Shown in pieces: positions 1-7,764 of a DNA stretch of 23,584 bases (positions are counted from its first letter, which is position 1; every line of letters begins with the position of its first letter). Source of the DNA: a virus; the IMG/VR virus record IMGVR_UViG_3300015360_002635, positions 1-23,584 of that record. One strand, given 5' to 3'. Under the pieces are notes generated by a model. The model was not told the origin of the DNA and made no database searches. It saw only the letters and a program-made list of their open reading frames with translations. The translations under genes and the position numbers were made by a program.

Positions 1-1
1 A

Positions 2-112
2 AAATATGATACAGTATGGTCTGTAAAACAAGCAAAGGACCAACAAGTTTATGATTTTACTGTAGATCACAATGAACACAATTTTGTGGCAAATGGCGTA
101 GTCAGTATGAAT
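2..112 (+). other. C-terminal splicing region of an intein (blocks F and G)
   Basis: In frame with the portal, the last 37 residues before the conserved portal sequence do not belong to gp20. They match the intein C-terminal pattern: block F is VYDFTVDHNEHNFVANG (codons 47-97) and block G ends VVSMN, with the terminal Asn at 110-112 and Thr at 113-115 as the +1 nucleophile. The insertion point is directly before the most conserved portal motif, typical of inteins. The penultimate residue, usually His, is Met. Whether an endonuclease domain exists, or whether the intein is split, cannot be seen because the N-terminal part is upstream of the window. Confidence 0.88.
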
Positions 113-1144
113 ACAAGAGCACCAGAAAGACGTGTATTTTATATCGATGTGCAAAATCTTCCGCCTTATAAAGCCGAAGCTTTTATTGATAGAATGAAAG
201 ATCAGTTTAAAAAGAAAAAAGTTGCCAGTAATCGTGGTGGACCGGGAGCGTCTTCTGTCGAAGAAAGATGGCACGCACCGGCTGCGGATGAAGATTATTG
301 GATTCCAATTCGTGCCAATGCAAATACTCGTGTTGAAACATTGCCCGGTGCCCAGAATCTTGGAGAAATCGATGACACAGTTTATTTTAGGAATAAATTG
401 TTTACAGCATTAAATTTCCCAAAAAATTACTTCAACAATGAAGATGCTCAAAGCACAAGAATCGCTTTGTCTGCTCAAGATGTTAAATTTGCTCGTATGA
501 TTGAAAGATTGCAAAGTCATATCGAAGAAGCCTTATGGGAAATTTGTGATCGTCATTTAAAACTTCTTGGATATCCAGAAGAAGCATATGAAGATCTTGC
601 TATAAAAATGACAGCACCTAGTGATTGGAGAGAACTAACAAGAGCAGAAGTTCTTACCAATCGTCTTAGCAATGCCTCGAACTTAAAAGGGTCGCAACTA
701 ATGAGTGACTTTGACATCCTCACCAAGTTTTTAAAGTATCCAGAAGACGAAGTTACACAAATGCTGGCTAGACTTAAAATACAAAAATTGGACGATCTTA
801 AATTACAAATTATTGCTCAAAACCCAACATTATTAGGCGTTGGTTTGCCGGGTCCAGATGATACAGAAATAGGAACAGAACCGGGTGGACCAAATCCAAT
901 GCTTGGCCAAGATGCTGGAGGACAACCACCAGCACCGGGTGCTCCGCCAGCAGGAATGAAGAAATTCATGGATGATGGAGGCGAAGAAGATATGGAAATG
1001 CCATCTCAAGGCACTCCGCCAATGTCAGGATCAGGAAATCCTATTCCAACTCCAGATCAGGAAGATATTCAAAAATTCAATCTCGACATTCAAAATTTTG
1101 ATTCCGAAATTGACGAAGAAGAAATTGATTTTTCAGAAAACTAA
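2..1144 (+). CDS. 20: Portal protein (T4 gp20-like), C-terminal part, interrupted by an intein; 5' partial
   Basis: Portal vertex protein: a dodecameric ring at one capsid vertex through which DNA is packaged and ejected, and the initiator of prohead assembly. The reading frame is open from base 2. Codons 2-112 are the end of an intein (separate entry) and the portal resumes at Thr 113-115. The segment RAPERRVFYIDVQNLP right after the junction is the hallmark of the gp20 family. The 343-residue C-extein ends in a Gly/Pro-rich linker and an acidic tail (DSEIDEEEIDFSEN), as in T4-type portals. The N-terminal portal part and most of the intein lie outside the window. A GTG at base 86 is inside the intein and is not a start. 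Family call very sure; the frame crosses the junction without a stop. Confidence 0.95.
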   Translation, partial: KYDTVWSVKQAKDQQVYDFTVDHNEHNFVANGVVSMNTRAPERRVFYIDVQNLPPYKAEAFIDRMKDQFKKKKVASNRGGPGASSVEERWHAPAADEDYWIPIRANANTRVETLPGAQNLGEIDDTVYFRNKLFTALNFPKNYFNNEDAQSTRIALSAQDVKFARMIERLQSHIEEALWEICDRHLKLLGYPEEAYEDLAIKMTAPSDWRELTRAEVLTNRLSNASNLKGSQLMSDFDILTKFLKYPEDEVTQMLARLKIQKLDDLKLQIIAQNPTLLGVGLPGPDDTEIGTEPGGPNPMLGQDAGGQPPAPGAPPAGMKKFMDDGGEEDMEMPSQGTPPMSGSGNPIPTPDQEDIQKFNLDIQNFDSEIDEEEIDFSEN

Positions 1145-1185
1145 TAGATGAGTGGAAATCTCACAAAGATGATGAATCTAAAATA

Positions 1186-1323
1186 ATGAATTTTGCAACT
1201 AATGGATGCACGCAATTATACACAGAAAAATATAATGGTAAATCCGGAAATCATGCAACTGAGGTTTTTGATTGTACAGATTACACAGTTGTTTTAGATC
1301 GACTAAACAAATATTTTGAGTAA
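1186..1323 (+). CDS. Small hypothetical protein, 45 aa
   Basis: ATG at 1186 opens a 45-codon frame ending in TAA at 1321-1323, five bases before the ATG of the zinc-ribbon gene at 1328. The product has two Cys and ends in DYTVVLDRLNKYFE, a plausible helix. No recognisable domain. There is no convincing ribosome binding site before the ATG; in-frame sequence reaches back to 1129 without a standard start. It fills what would otherwise be a gap between the portal and the next gene, which is the main support. It could also be the remnant of a longer gene. Confidence 0.35.
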   Translation: MNFATNGCTQLYTEKYNGKSGNHATEVFDCTDYTVVLDRLNKYFE

Positions 1324-1327
1324 TAAC

Positions 1328-1585
1328 ATGAATGAAATATTGATAAAAGAAGCTCCGATTTATTCTATGAAAAATAAGAAATTGATAGATGAATCGGAGT
1401 CTTGCGGGTGTTATTCCTGTTTATCAGTTTTTTCAAAACTTGATATTACAGAATGGACAGACAATGGATTGACTGCACTCTGTCCTAAATGCAATGTTGA
1501 TTCTGTTTTGGCTCAAACATATGGAGTCCCACTTGATGAACAAAATTTAAAAATAGTTCACAATCATTGGTTGAAAAAATGCTGA
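1328..1585 (+). CDS. Small zinc-ribbon protein, 85 aa
   Basis: The product has two Cys pairs, CGCYSC in the first half and CPKC in the second, with EWTDNGLTALCPKC between and around them. This matches a family of small uncharacterised zinc-ribbon proteins found in bacteria and phages, in which a metal is probably held by C-x2-C plus C-x2-C. An in-frame TTG at 1316 exists, but ATG 1328 is the more natural start. The 3' end overlaps the next gene by seven bases (ATGCTGA), so the two are probably translationally coupled. Molecular function unknown; the zinc-ribbon assignment is fairly sure. Confidence 0.75.
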   Translation: MNEILIKEAPIYSMKNKKLIDESESCGCYSCLSVFSKLDITEWTDNGLTALCPKCNVDSVLAQTYGVPLDEQNLKIVHNHWLKKC

Positions 1586-2259
1586 AAATTCCCAAAAAAA
1601 CAATTAGTTTAATTGTTGCTGCTTATAGAGAAGATCTTTATTGGATTAATAAAATTTATCATCCAGTTATTGTATACAACAAAAATGACAAATCAGATCG
1701 TTCTGCAATTCCAAACAATACCACTGTGATTGAATTAGAAAATTATGGCAGAGAATCGCAAACATATTTGTATCATATAGTAAAAAATTATAATAAACTA
1801 TCTGATATCAACATTTTTTGTCAAGGAACACCATTTGATCATTGTCCTTATTTTATTGAAATAGCAAACAAAAATACGATCAAACAAATGAACGAATTAT
1901 CGTGTAAATATAAAAATAAATTGTGTAATGAATCTGACTATTTTTGTGGCATTGGAGATTATTCAGATTTCATAATTAAAGAATGTGTAAATTCAGAATG
2001 GGATCTTCAAAATAGAATTCCGTTCTGTTTCATTGGCATGGAAACAATGTTTCCAAGAGCAAAGCCAATTAAATTGTTTAAATCAATTTGGGGATCTATT
2101 TTTGCTGTGTCAAAAGAAAATATTCTTAGATTCAGAAAAGAACAATATCAAAAGTTATTAGACCTTCACGCTCAATTTTGGAGCTTTCCTTGGGCTATGG
2201 AAAACATTTGGCATCACATATTTGAAAAAGATGACGCACCAAAAGGAAAATTTATTTAA
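1579..2259 (+). CDS. DUF3431-like protein (possibly glycosyltransferase-like), 226 aa
   Basis: The N-terminal pattern SLIVAAYREDLYWI, then VIVYNK, then ENYGRESQTYLYHI and later IFCQGTPFDHC follow the order of conserved blocks in DUF3431 proteins (early R/Y-x-E-D-x-x-W, YNK, N-x-GRE-x-x-YL, QG-x-P-x-x-H). The biochemical role of the family is not established; a distant likeness to glycosyltransferases is only a suggestion. ATG 1579 overlaps the stop of the upstream zinc-ribbon gene in ATGCTGA, and is preferred over the TTG at 1567. The gene ends four bases from the convergent minus-strand gene at 2264. It is cargo in the head cluster, not a known head gene. Base composition is lower in GC than in the neighbouring structural genes, which fits acquisition. 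Confidence 0.75.
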   Translation: MLKIPKKTISLIVAAYREDLYWINKIYHPVIVYNKNDKSDRSAIPNNTTVIELENYGRESQTYLYHIVKNYNKLSDINIFCQGTPFDHCPYFIEIANKNTIKQMNELSCKYKNKLCNESDYFCGIGDYSDFIIKECVNSEWDLQNRIPFCFIGMETMFPRAKPIKLFKSIWGSIFAVSKENILRFRKEQYQKLLDLHAQFWSFPWAMENIWHHIFEKDDAPKGKFI

Positions 2260-2263
2260 CTTT

Positions 2264-2620
2264 TTAAGAATCTCCACCAAACTCATTATTATACCCTCCG
2301 TCAGCATTTGATGGCACGACTTCATGACCATCTGTTGGGTGTCGTGGCTCGCTAAATTGAGGCTTCTTTTCTCTTCTTAATTTACTAAGAATTGAAGACA
2401 CTTCTTCATCGCCTCTTTGAGCAATTCCATTGACAAATTGCATCATTTCATCTGGATATTTATTCATAATGGCTTTGAACAATTCTTTTTGAAGATGTTC
2501 ATGGTCTTGAGCAAAATCATTATCATCGCCATTAAGTTTAAAACCATCAACCGGTTCGCCTGAATCTCCTAGCCCTTCTTTTAGATTTTTTCGCCTCATC
2601 CACTCTTTAAACATCAACAT
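2264..2620 (-). CDS. Hypothetical protein with capsid-targeting-like N terminus, 118 aa
   Basis: A highly charged, probably disordered protein starting MLMFKEWMRRKNLKEG. The FKEW segment resembles the N-terminal motif of four other proteins in this window and the capsid-targeting sequence of T4 internal proteins (MKTYQEFIAE). NLKE-G also fits the L/I-x-E cleavage preference of T4-type gp21 proteases. I infer, without proof, a small head-core or internal protein. The start at 2620 has a good ribosome site (TAAGGAGC) and an AATAAATA late-promoter-like motif about 60 bases upstream at 2683-2690. It is convergent with the DUF3431 gene. No enzymatic domain recognised. Confidence 0.75.
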   Translation of the reverse strand: MLMFKEWMRRKNLKEGLGDSGEPVDGFKLNGDDNDFAQDHEHLQKELFKAIMNKYPDEMMQFVNGIAQRGDEEVSSILSKLRREKKPQFSEPRHPTDGHEVVPSNADGGYNNEFGGDS

Positions 2621-2682
2621 TCTGGCTCCTTAATTATCAAAAATAATGGCATCGTGCATACTTAGTTATAATAGGCACCATC

Positions 2683-2690
2683 TATTTATT
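2683..2690 (-). promoter_or_regulatory. T4 late-promoter-like motif AATAAATA
   Basis: Read on the minus strand, AATAAATA lies about 63 bases upstream of the ATG at 2620. It differs at one position from the T4 late consensus TATAAATA. Similar motifs precede the genes at 17129, 17204 and 21524, which strengthens the call. Confidence 0.4.
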
Positions 2691-2837
2691 GACTTCTTAC
2701 CTAAAAATGACATTCGTCTTGATACATAACGGAAAGAAATCAAAGCTGTAGTGCTTTGGAATGCCAGTGCTGATGCTGTTCAATATGATGGCATTAAAGC
2801 ACCCAGTAACTTAAAAAGTCGAGGAGTGAAAAAAATT

Positions 2838-4580
2838 ATGAGACGTAAACTCATTAAGCAAGATGCCTTTGACAGCATTATCAAAGAATCGGCAACTACG
2901 GCTGAGCGTGAATTAGTCGAAGCTGCAAATGTACTTTCAAGAGCGTTGAACAAGGGTCCAATGTCACTTCGTTGTTTCACAGAAGCCACAGTGGTTTATG
3001 AAACACTTGACAACACCTATGTACACGCTGGTTATCATATTGATAACGGTCATGTCACCTTAAATAATATTGAAGAACTTGTAATTGACGAGACGACTCG
3101 CAAAAACAAGGTGAGAGGTCTGCTCTCACAAATGATTGACAACGTGCTTTCAGATGAACACGCAAAAGCCAAAGGATTGTTTGAAAGCTATCTTAGCATG
3201 ATTCAGTGGAACAAAAACGAAAGCAAGATCAGCAAGAAACACAAGACAAATCTTCAAGAATCACATCGCTATGCTGTTCTCAGCGAAGCGGTAGAAACTT
3301 CTGGAAGAGAAGTTCAAAAAGCATATAGCGTTGCTAAAAATGTCCTTGATTATGTTCAATTCATGAAACATGGACCGGCTCTTCATGAGTCAATATCCAA
3401 GCGAGATGAAAAGGGAAATATCACAGATATCCGCATTCCAACATGCAAAGCACGTAATGATGGCCGAATTAAGAAACTCGGCTACACAGTTACAAACGCC
3501 GATAACCATGACGTTCGAAAGAAAGTTACGGAACTCGTCAAAGAACAAGCCTTCTGTAAGGCAATCGCAAATCTAAAACGTCAAAACTCTTTCTCAGATC
3601 AACAAGGTCTCGAAGAAGCACTTGATGTTATTGTTCAGAAGTACCCACAGGTTCTAATGGTTACACAAACTGAACTCTCGGGAATTATTGGTGAAGCTTT
3701 GTCTCATGTTGGCGTTGCTAATTATGATGACGAAACATGTGAATTCATGGCTGAAGGCATTCTTCGTCGTGCTCACTCTTCTTACACCGAACGTGTGAAC
3801 CAAATCCTACATCTAGCTTCCGCTCCGCAAGTAGCTGAAGGAAATGATCCATACGATCACTTCCAGACAGTTGTAGAAACATTCTTCCCTTCTCTCGACG
3901 AACAATTCGGATTGGAACGTAAAGCTTACACCGATCTATATGAAGTTCTCGAAAGTGTTTGGAAACAAGCTGATAGACGTGGCGACACGGCTCTACAACA
4001 CCAAACAGGTCAACAATTGAATGATTTGGCATCAGTTCTTAATGGAGAAGTTCGCCCAGATATTCAGACAATTGAAGAAAGTGCAACTTGGCTGATGCGT
4101 TTAATCGAAGCTAATGTTGAAGGTAGCAGCAATACATGGAGTGTGTCAAATAAACCACACATGACCATTAATGGCGACCACCCAGATATGGCTAAGAAAG
4201 CAAAAGTTGGTGCAGTTCCGGGCAAGTACGAAGGAGATTGGGGTGATGAAGCTCCTGCCATCGGACAAGACGATATGTCTTATAAAGGCGGAAAACACTC
4301 CAAGAAGATGAGAAATGACAGTTGGGGTCAAGAAGGCGGAGGAGATGTATTCCCTAAGCTTAAAAACCCATATGTTCCAAAACCATTCGGCGATTACACA
4401 ATGAAGGGCGAAAAGGGAATCGATAAAGACGCCACAGGTCAACACGGTGCCACATGGCAGTCCGGTGACACATGGCCAGAATTGAAAAACCCATACGTTC
4501 CAAAAGAAGCTGTAGGCACCGGTGGCAAGTGCTACAAAATGAAAAATGGTAAAGAAACAGATCTCGTCGTAGACAAATAA
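2838..4580 (+). CDS. Large head-cluster protein of unknown function, 580 aa
   Basis: It lies where T4 has the small prohead-core genes 67 and 68, between portal and protease, but is far larger. ATG 2838 is preceded by GAGGAG at 2821-2826; the frame is open back to 2730 and a GTG at 2751 would add 29 residues without a good ribosome site. The first two thirds look helical and polar. The last ~120 residues are Gly/Lys/Asp-rich and hold two near-identical copies of a 13-residue block around LKNPYVPK. No catalytic motif found. GC content and codon use match the flanking head genes, so it is probably a native structural or core protein rather than an insertion. Specific function not known. Confidence 0.8.
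   Translation: MRRKLIKQDAFDSIIKESATTAERELVEAANVLSRALNKGPMSLRCFTEATVVYETLDNTYVHAGYHIDNGHVTLNNIEELVIDETTRKNKVRGLLSQMIDNVLSDEHAKAKGLFESYLSMIQWNKNESKISKKHKTNLQESHRYAVLSEAVETSGREVQKAYSVAKNVLDYVQFMKHGPALHESISKRDEKGNITDIRIPTCKARNDGRIKKLGYTVTNADNHDVRKKVTELVKEQAFCKAIANLKRQNSFSDQQGLEEALDVIVQKYPQVLMVTQTELSGIIGEALSHVGVANYDDETCEFMAEGILRRAHSSYTERVNQILHLASAPQVAEGNDPYDHFQTVVETFFPSLDEQFGLERKAYTDLYEVLESVWKQADRRGDTALQHQTGQQLNDLASVLNGEVRPDIQTIEESATWLMRLIEANVEGSSNTWSVSNKPHMTINGDHPDMAKKAKVGAVPGKYEGDWGDEAPAIGQDDMSYKGGKHSKKMRNDSWGQEGGGDVFPKLKNPYVPKPFGDYTMKGEKGIDKDATGQHGATWQSGDTWPELKNPYVPKEAVGTGGKCYKMKNGKETDLVVDK
4344..4505 (+). repeat. Two-copy peptide repeat (LKNPYVPK block) in the head-cluster protein
   Basis: Codons 4344-4382 encode DVFPKLKNPYVPK and codons 4467-4505 encode DTWPELKNPYVPK; ten of thirteen residues are identical, and the copies are 41 codons apart. 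The DNA of the copies differs at many third positions, so the similarity is kept at the protein level. Such short repeats may be binding motifs for another head protein; that is inference. Confidence 0.8.
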
Positions 4581-4598
4581 TTATAAAGGAGTGTAGCC

Positions 4599-5291
4599 AT
4601 GGAACAAATGTTATTGGTCGATTGTTGCACGCACTCCGGCTTCGAACTCGCACTTCACGAAGGCACTACATCAGGTAAGGGTCTCGTGAAGTTTCGAGGT
4701 AAGTTCCAAGAAGCTGAGGCGATAAACAAAAATAAAAGAATGTATCCGTATGATGTTCTTGATGAAAATATGAGTCGTTTGCAGGAAGCTCTTTCTGATC
4801 GCAGACTTATCGGAGAATTAGACCATCCTACTGATAGTATTATTCACTTCGCTAACGCTTCTCACATAGTTACTAAACTGTGGTGGGAAGGCAATATCTT
4901 AATGGGCGAAGGAGAAATTCTTAATACACCTCACGGTAAAGTTCTAAAAGCTTTAATCGAAGATGGTGTGAAAGTTGGAATTAGCTCACGAGGAGTGGGC
5001 AACGGGAAAGTTAATGAAGACGGCATATTAGTCATTGGTGAAAGTTACAAACTTATTACCTTCGATGCTGTTGCTGATCCTAGCACTTTCTCAGCGTTCC
5101 AAGAAAAGGTAACAAGTAAGAAAGAAAATGTGATTCATTCTCGTGAAGAATCATATCGCAAAGAAGTTGCTAAAACAGTTAACAAAAATGAGACCAGCAG
5201 CATAGATACCGTTAACAAAGAAGCATTGATCGCTTGTTTAGGCGGCTTTGTGAAATCTCAAGCAGATAAAATTAAGTCGAGGTTAAATTAA
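4599..5291 (+). CDS. 21: Prohead core protease (T4 gp21-like)
   Basis: Serine protease that is assembled in the prohead core and cleaves scaffold, capsid and internal proteins during head maturation. The family signatures are present: GELDHP with the catalytic His at about residue 76, GISSRG with the catalytic Ser at 129 or 130, and the FDAVADPS block that follows in gp21 proteins. Length, 230 residues, is close to T4 gp21. The ribosome site AAAGGAGTG precedes ATG 4599. The stop overlaps the scaffold start by one base (TAATG), so the two are coupled. Its presence makes the capsid-targeting-like N termini of other proteins in this window meaningful. Confidence 0.93.
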   Translation: MEQMLLVDCCTHSGFELALHEGTTSGKGLVKFRGKFQEAEAINKNKRMYPYDVLDENMSRLQEALSDRRLIGELDHPTDSIIHFANASHIVTKLWWEGNILMGEGEILNTPHGKVLKALIEDGVKVGISSRGVGNGKVNEDGILVIGESYKLITFDAVADPSTFSAFQEKVTSKKENVIHSREESYRKEVAKTVNKNETSSIDTVNKEALIACLGGFVKSQADKIKSRLN

Positions 5292-6187
5292 TGGACAAGA
5301 TCACAGAAGCACTGAAGAAGATCCTCCCGGCTGAGCATGTGAACGAGGTTCGCAAAGCCGTAGAAGATATGATGGCTGAACAATATAAGGGACTTGAATC
5401 AGAATTTCAGAGCAAACTTGAAGAAGCTTACTCTCAAATCTCAGATGAAAAATCTCGAACAGAACTCGTAGCTGAACAAGGTTATCAACAAGCCTATGAA
5501 ATTATTGGATCATTGATGACTCGTATTGATGAACAACGTTCAGAATTCGAAACAGCTCTTGAAGAAGGTTTCGAAGAAGCCTACCAAGAACTACAAAGTG
5601 AAAAAGGAAAGAATGGCGGCATCGAAGTAGAACTCTACGAAGAGTTTGATAAGAAGCTGCATGAGATGAAGGAATTCATGGTCGAAAAAGTCGATCAGTT
5701 CCTTGGTCTCCAAGAAGAAGAAATTTACGAACATGCCAAGCGTGATGTTCTTAGCGATCCACGCATCGCTGAACATAGAGTTGTTGTCTCCAAGATGGCA
5801 GAAATGCTTTCAGATTATATTGATAATGACACTCTCGGTGGAGTCTCTTCTGCAAAGATTGAAGAAACACACAAACAATTGGAATCCATTAAAGGACAAC
5901 TCCGAATTGTTGAAGCTAAAAATGTCAGACTGTCGGCTCATAATAACAAGCTCAATGAGCAAGTTCGTGAAGCTAATGGCTTGCTGACAGAAGCAGCTAA
6001 AGTAGAAAGAAAAGAAAGAGCAAGCAAGGCAAAGAATGCAAGTGGGCGTGGTAATAGAGTTGGAGCCGATCAGATTCTGTCTGAATACGCTGCACCAACT
6101 TCGGAAGGCAAAGATCAGCACCTTATGGAAGGCTCTGATCCCCTAACCGATCTTCTGGTACTTTCTGGACTACAAGAGTCCAGATAA
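5291..6187 (+). CDS. 22: Prohead scaffold protein (T4 gp22-like)
   Basis: Main scaffold of the prohead core, around which the capsid protein assembles and which the protease later degrades. The product is 298 residues, acidic, Glu/Gln-rich and almost wholly predicted helix or coiled coil, as in gp22 (269 aa in T4). Sequence identity to known scaffolds is not obvious, so the call rests on position between protease and capsid genes, length and composition. The start overlaps the protease stop by one base. The C terminus ends in a short hydrophobic segment (LTDLLVLSGL) that in gp22-type scaffolds probably contacts the capsid protein. Confidence 0.85.
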   Translation: MDKITEALKKILPAEHVNEVRKAVEDMMAEQYKGLESEFQSKLEEAYSQISDEKSRTELVAEQGYQQAYEIIGSLMTRIDEQRSEFETALEEGFEEAYQELQSEKGKNGGIEVELYEEFDKKLHEMKEFMVEKVDQFLGLQEEEIYEHAKRDVLSDPRIAEHRVVVSKMAEMLSDYIDNDTLGGVSSAKIEETHKQLESIKGQLRIVEAKNVRLSAHNNKLNEQVREANGLLTEAAKVERKERASKAKNASGRGNRVGADQILSEYAAPTSEGKDQHLMEGSDPLTDLLVLSGLQESR

Positions 6188-6196
6188 TTCAACAAC

Positions 6197-6210
6197 AAGC
6201 TTTTTAGCTT
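6197..6210 (+). other. Small hairpin in the capsid-gene leader
   Basis: AAGCT-TTTT-AGCTT forms a five-pair stem with a four-base loop between the scaffold stop and the capsid ribosome site (GAGGGA at 6220-6225). It may set mRNA processing or translation of the very highly expressed capsid gene, but it is short and could be chance. Confidence 0.3.
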
Positions 6211-6228
6211 AATAAAAAGAGGGAAACA

Positions 6229-7680
6229 ATGTCTTTTAACTCACGCTATCTAAATGAAGCACGAGAAATTGAAGCCAGATGGTCAAAGCCTTTGAGAAAC
6301 GGTAAGTCTATGCTTGACGGCATTAGCAACCGCTATGAAAGAGCCACGGCCTCTGTACTTCTGGAAAATCAGAGACTTATGAACGAAGCTATGACCGATA
6401 CCGGTGATATCGCTCAGTTCAAGAGAATCTCAATTCCACTTGTTCGTCGTATTTATCCACAATTGATCGCAAACAAAGTTGTTAGCGTTCAGCCGCTGCT
6501 CGGCCCAACAGGTTTGGTTTACTACCTGAGATTCCGATATAGCAGCAACAAGGGTGCAATGAGAGGAGCCGACCTGAACAGCGGCTATCCATCTGATGAT
6601 GCAACATCGTTGCAACAGTTGGCCTCTGGTGATGGCAACCTTGATATCTTCTACACACACCAGTTCATCCAGAACGAAACATCTAGCACTGACGCTGGTG
6701 GAGACACCAACTCAATCTATGCTCCTCTGGAACACACTCCAGTTCTCGCCGGAACAATGACAGGTACTATCTATGATGGCTCTGTTGCCGTTCAGACTTT
6801 CGTCGTTGCAGAAAGCGGAACATTCACCTTCACAGATATTGGAACACCAGCCAACAAGGCTACTGGTGGTACTCTTGATCTTGTGACTGGAGAAATGACA
6901 CTGGCTTGGAATAATGATCCGGGTGCTAACCGTATTGTAACTTCTTACGAATACAACATGGAATGTAACCAAGATCTTCCAGAAGTTAACCTCGTTGTCG
7001 AATCGGAAGAAATTGCCGCTAAGACACGTAAGCTAAAGGCTGTTTGGTCATACGAAGCTCAACAAGATCTTCGATCACAACACAACCTTGATGCCGAAGC
7101 TGAACTCACAGCAGTTCTTGCTCAGGAAATTAACCTCGAAATCGATCGTGAAGTGTTGACAGACCTTCGTAACAACGCAGGTACTATCGCAGTGTGGGAC
7201 TTCAACACAGCACTAGGGGATACTATCAAAGAGAAGTACGAGTCTCTGTATGTTAAGGTTGTTGAAGTTTCTAACGTCGTTCATCGTAAGACCCTCCGTG
7301 GCGGATGTAACTGGCTTGTCACTTCTCCAGAAGTTGCTTCAGTGTTCGAAACTGCAACAGCAGGATTCGCACCGGCACCTTCAGAAACCTTCACAAGTAG
7401 CTTGGGTATTCAGTACGTAGGTACTGTTAATAATCGTTGGAGACTGTACAAAGATCCACTCTTCCCACAGGGCCAGATCCTGATGGGGTATAAGGGTGAC
7501 TCTTACATGGACAGCGGCTATTTTTATTGCCCTTATGTACCACTCACTCAGACCCCCGTAGTACTTGACCCAGAATCATTCTGTCCAAGAAAAGGAATTT
7601 TAACTCGATACGGAAAAAAGTTGCTGCGTGAGGGAGCTAAATTTTATGCTCGCATGTCAATCGCAAATTTCATCATCTGA
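6229..7680 (+). CDS. 23: Major capsid protein (T4 gp23-like)
   Basis: Forms the hexamers of the head shell. LVRRIYPQLIANKVVSVQPL followed by GPTGLVYYLRF is the gp23 family signature (T4: MVRRAIPNLIAFDICGVQPM). Length is 483 residues against 521 in T4. The N-terminal region has a likely maturation site near LENQRLMNE-A (about residues 45-54), where the gp21 protease would remove the leader. Between about residues 165 and 245 there is a beta-rich insert (HTPVLAGTMTGTIYDG to the EYNMECNQ region). The region VWSYEAQQDLRSQHNLDAEAEL is conserved in the family. Ribosome site GAGGGA precedes ATG 6229. A strong terminator follows the gene. Confidence 0.95.
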   Translation: MSFNSRYLNEAREIEARWSKPLRNGKSMLDGISNRYERATASVLLENQRLMNEAMTDTGDIAQFKRISIPLVRRIYPQLIANKVVSVQPLLGPTGLVYYLRFRYSSNKGAMRGADLNSGYPSDDATSLQQLASGDGNLDIFYTHQFIQNETSSTDAGGDTNSIYAPLEHTPVLAGTMTGTIYDGSVAVQTFVVAESGTFTFTDIGTPANKATGGTLDLVTGEMTLAWNNDPGANRIVTSYEYNMECNQDLPEVNLVVESEEIAAKTRKLKAVWSYEAQQDLRSQHNLDAEAELTAVLAQEINLEIDREVLTDLRNNAGTIAVWDFNTALGDTIKEKYESLYVKVVEVSNVVHRKTLRGGCNWLVTSPEVASVFETATAGFAPAPSETFTSSLGIQYVGTVNNRWRLYKDPLFPQGQILMGYKGDSYMDSGYFYCPYVPLTQTPVVLDPESFCPRKGILTRYGKKLLREGAKFYARMSIANFII

Positions 7681-7727
7681 TTTTGTCGGACGATAAATAA
7701 TCAGGCGTAAAGCCAAAAAGCTTAAAG

Positions 7728-7764
7728 AAAAAGCCCGGTCAGAAATGGCCGGGCTTTTTTATTT
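7728..7764. terminator. Strong rho-independent terminator, probably bidirectional
   Basis: AAAAAGCCCGG (7728-7738) pairs with CCGGGCTTTTTT (7749-7760) around a ten-base loop, followed by ATTT. A-rich and T-rich flanks on both sides allow it to stop the capsid transcript on the + strand and the convergent transcript of the nuclease gene ending at 7763 on the - strand. Confidence 0.9.

Noticed and set aside
2751-2837. GTG start for the 580-residue head-cluster protein
   Set aside because: No ribosome site before it, while GAGGAG precedes ATG 2838. The frame is open, so it is not excluded.
7692-7699. GATAAATA late-promoter-like motif on the plus strand
   Set aside because: It lies between the capsid stop and a strong terminator only about 30 bases further, so it would drive no gene.
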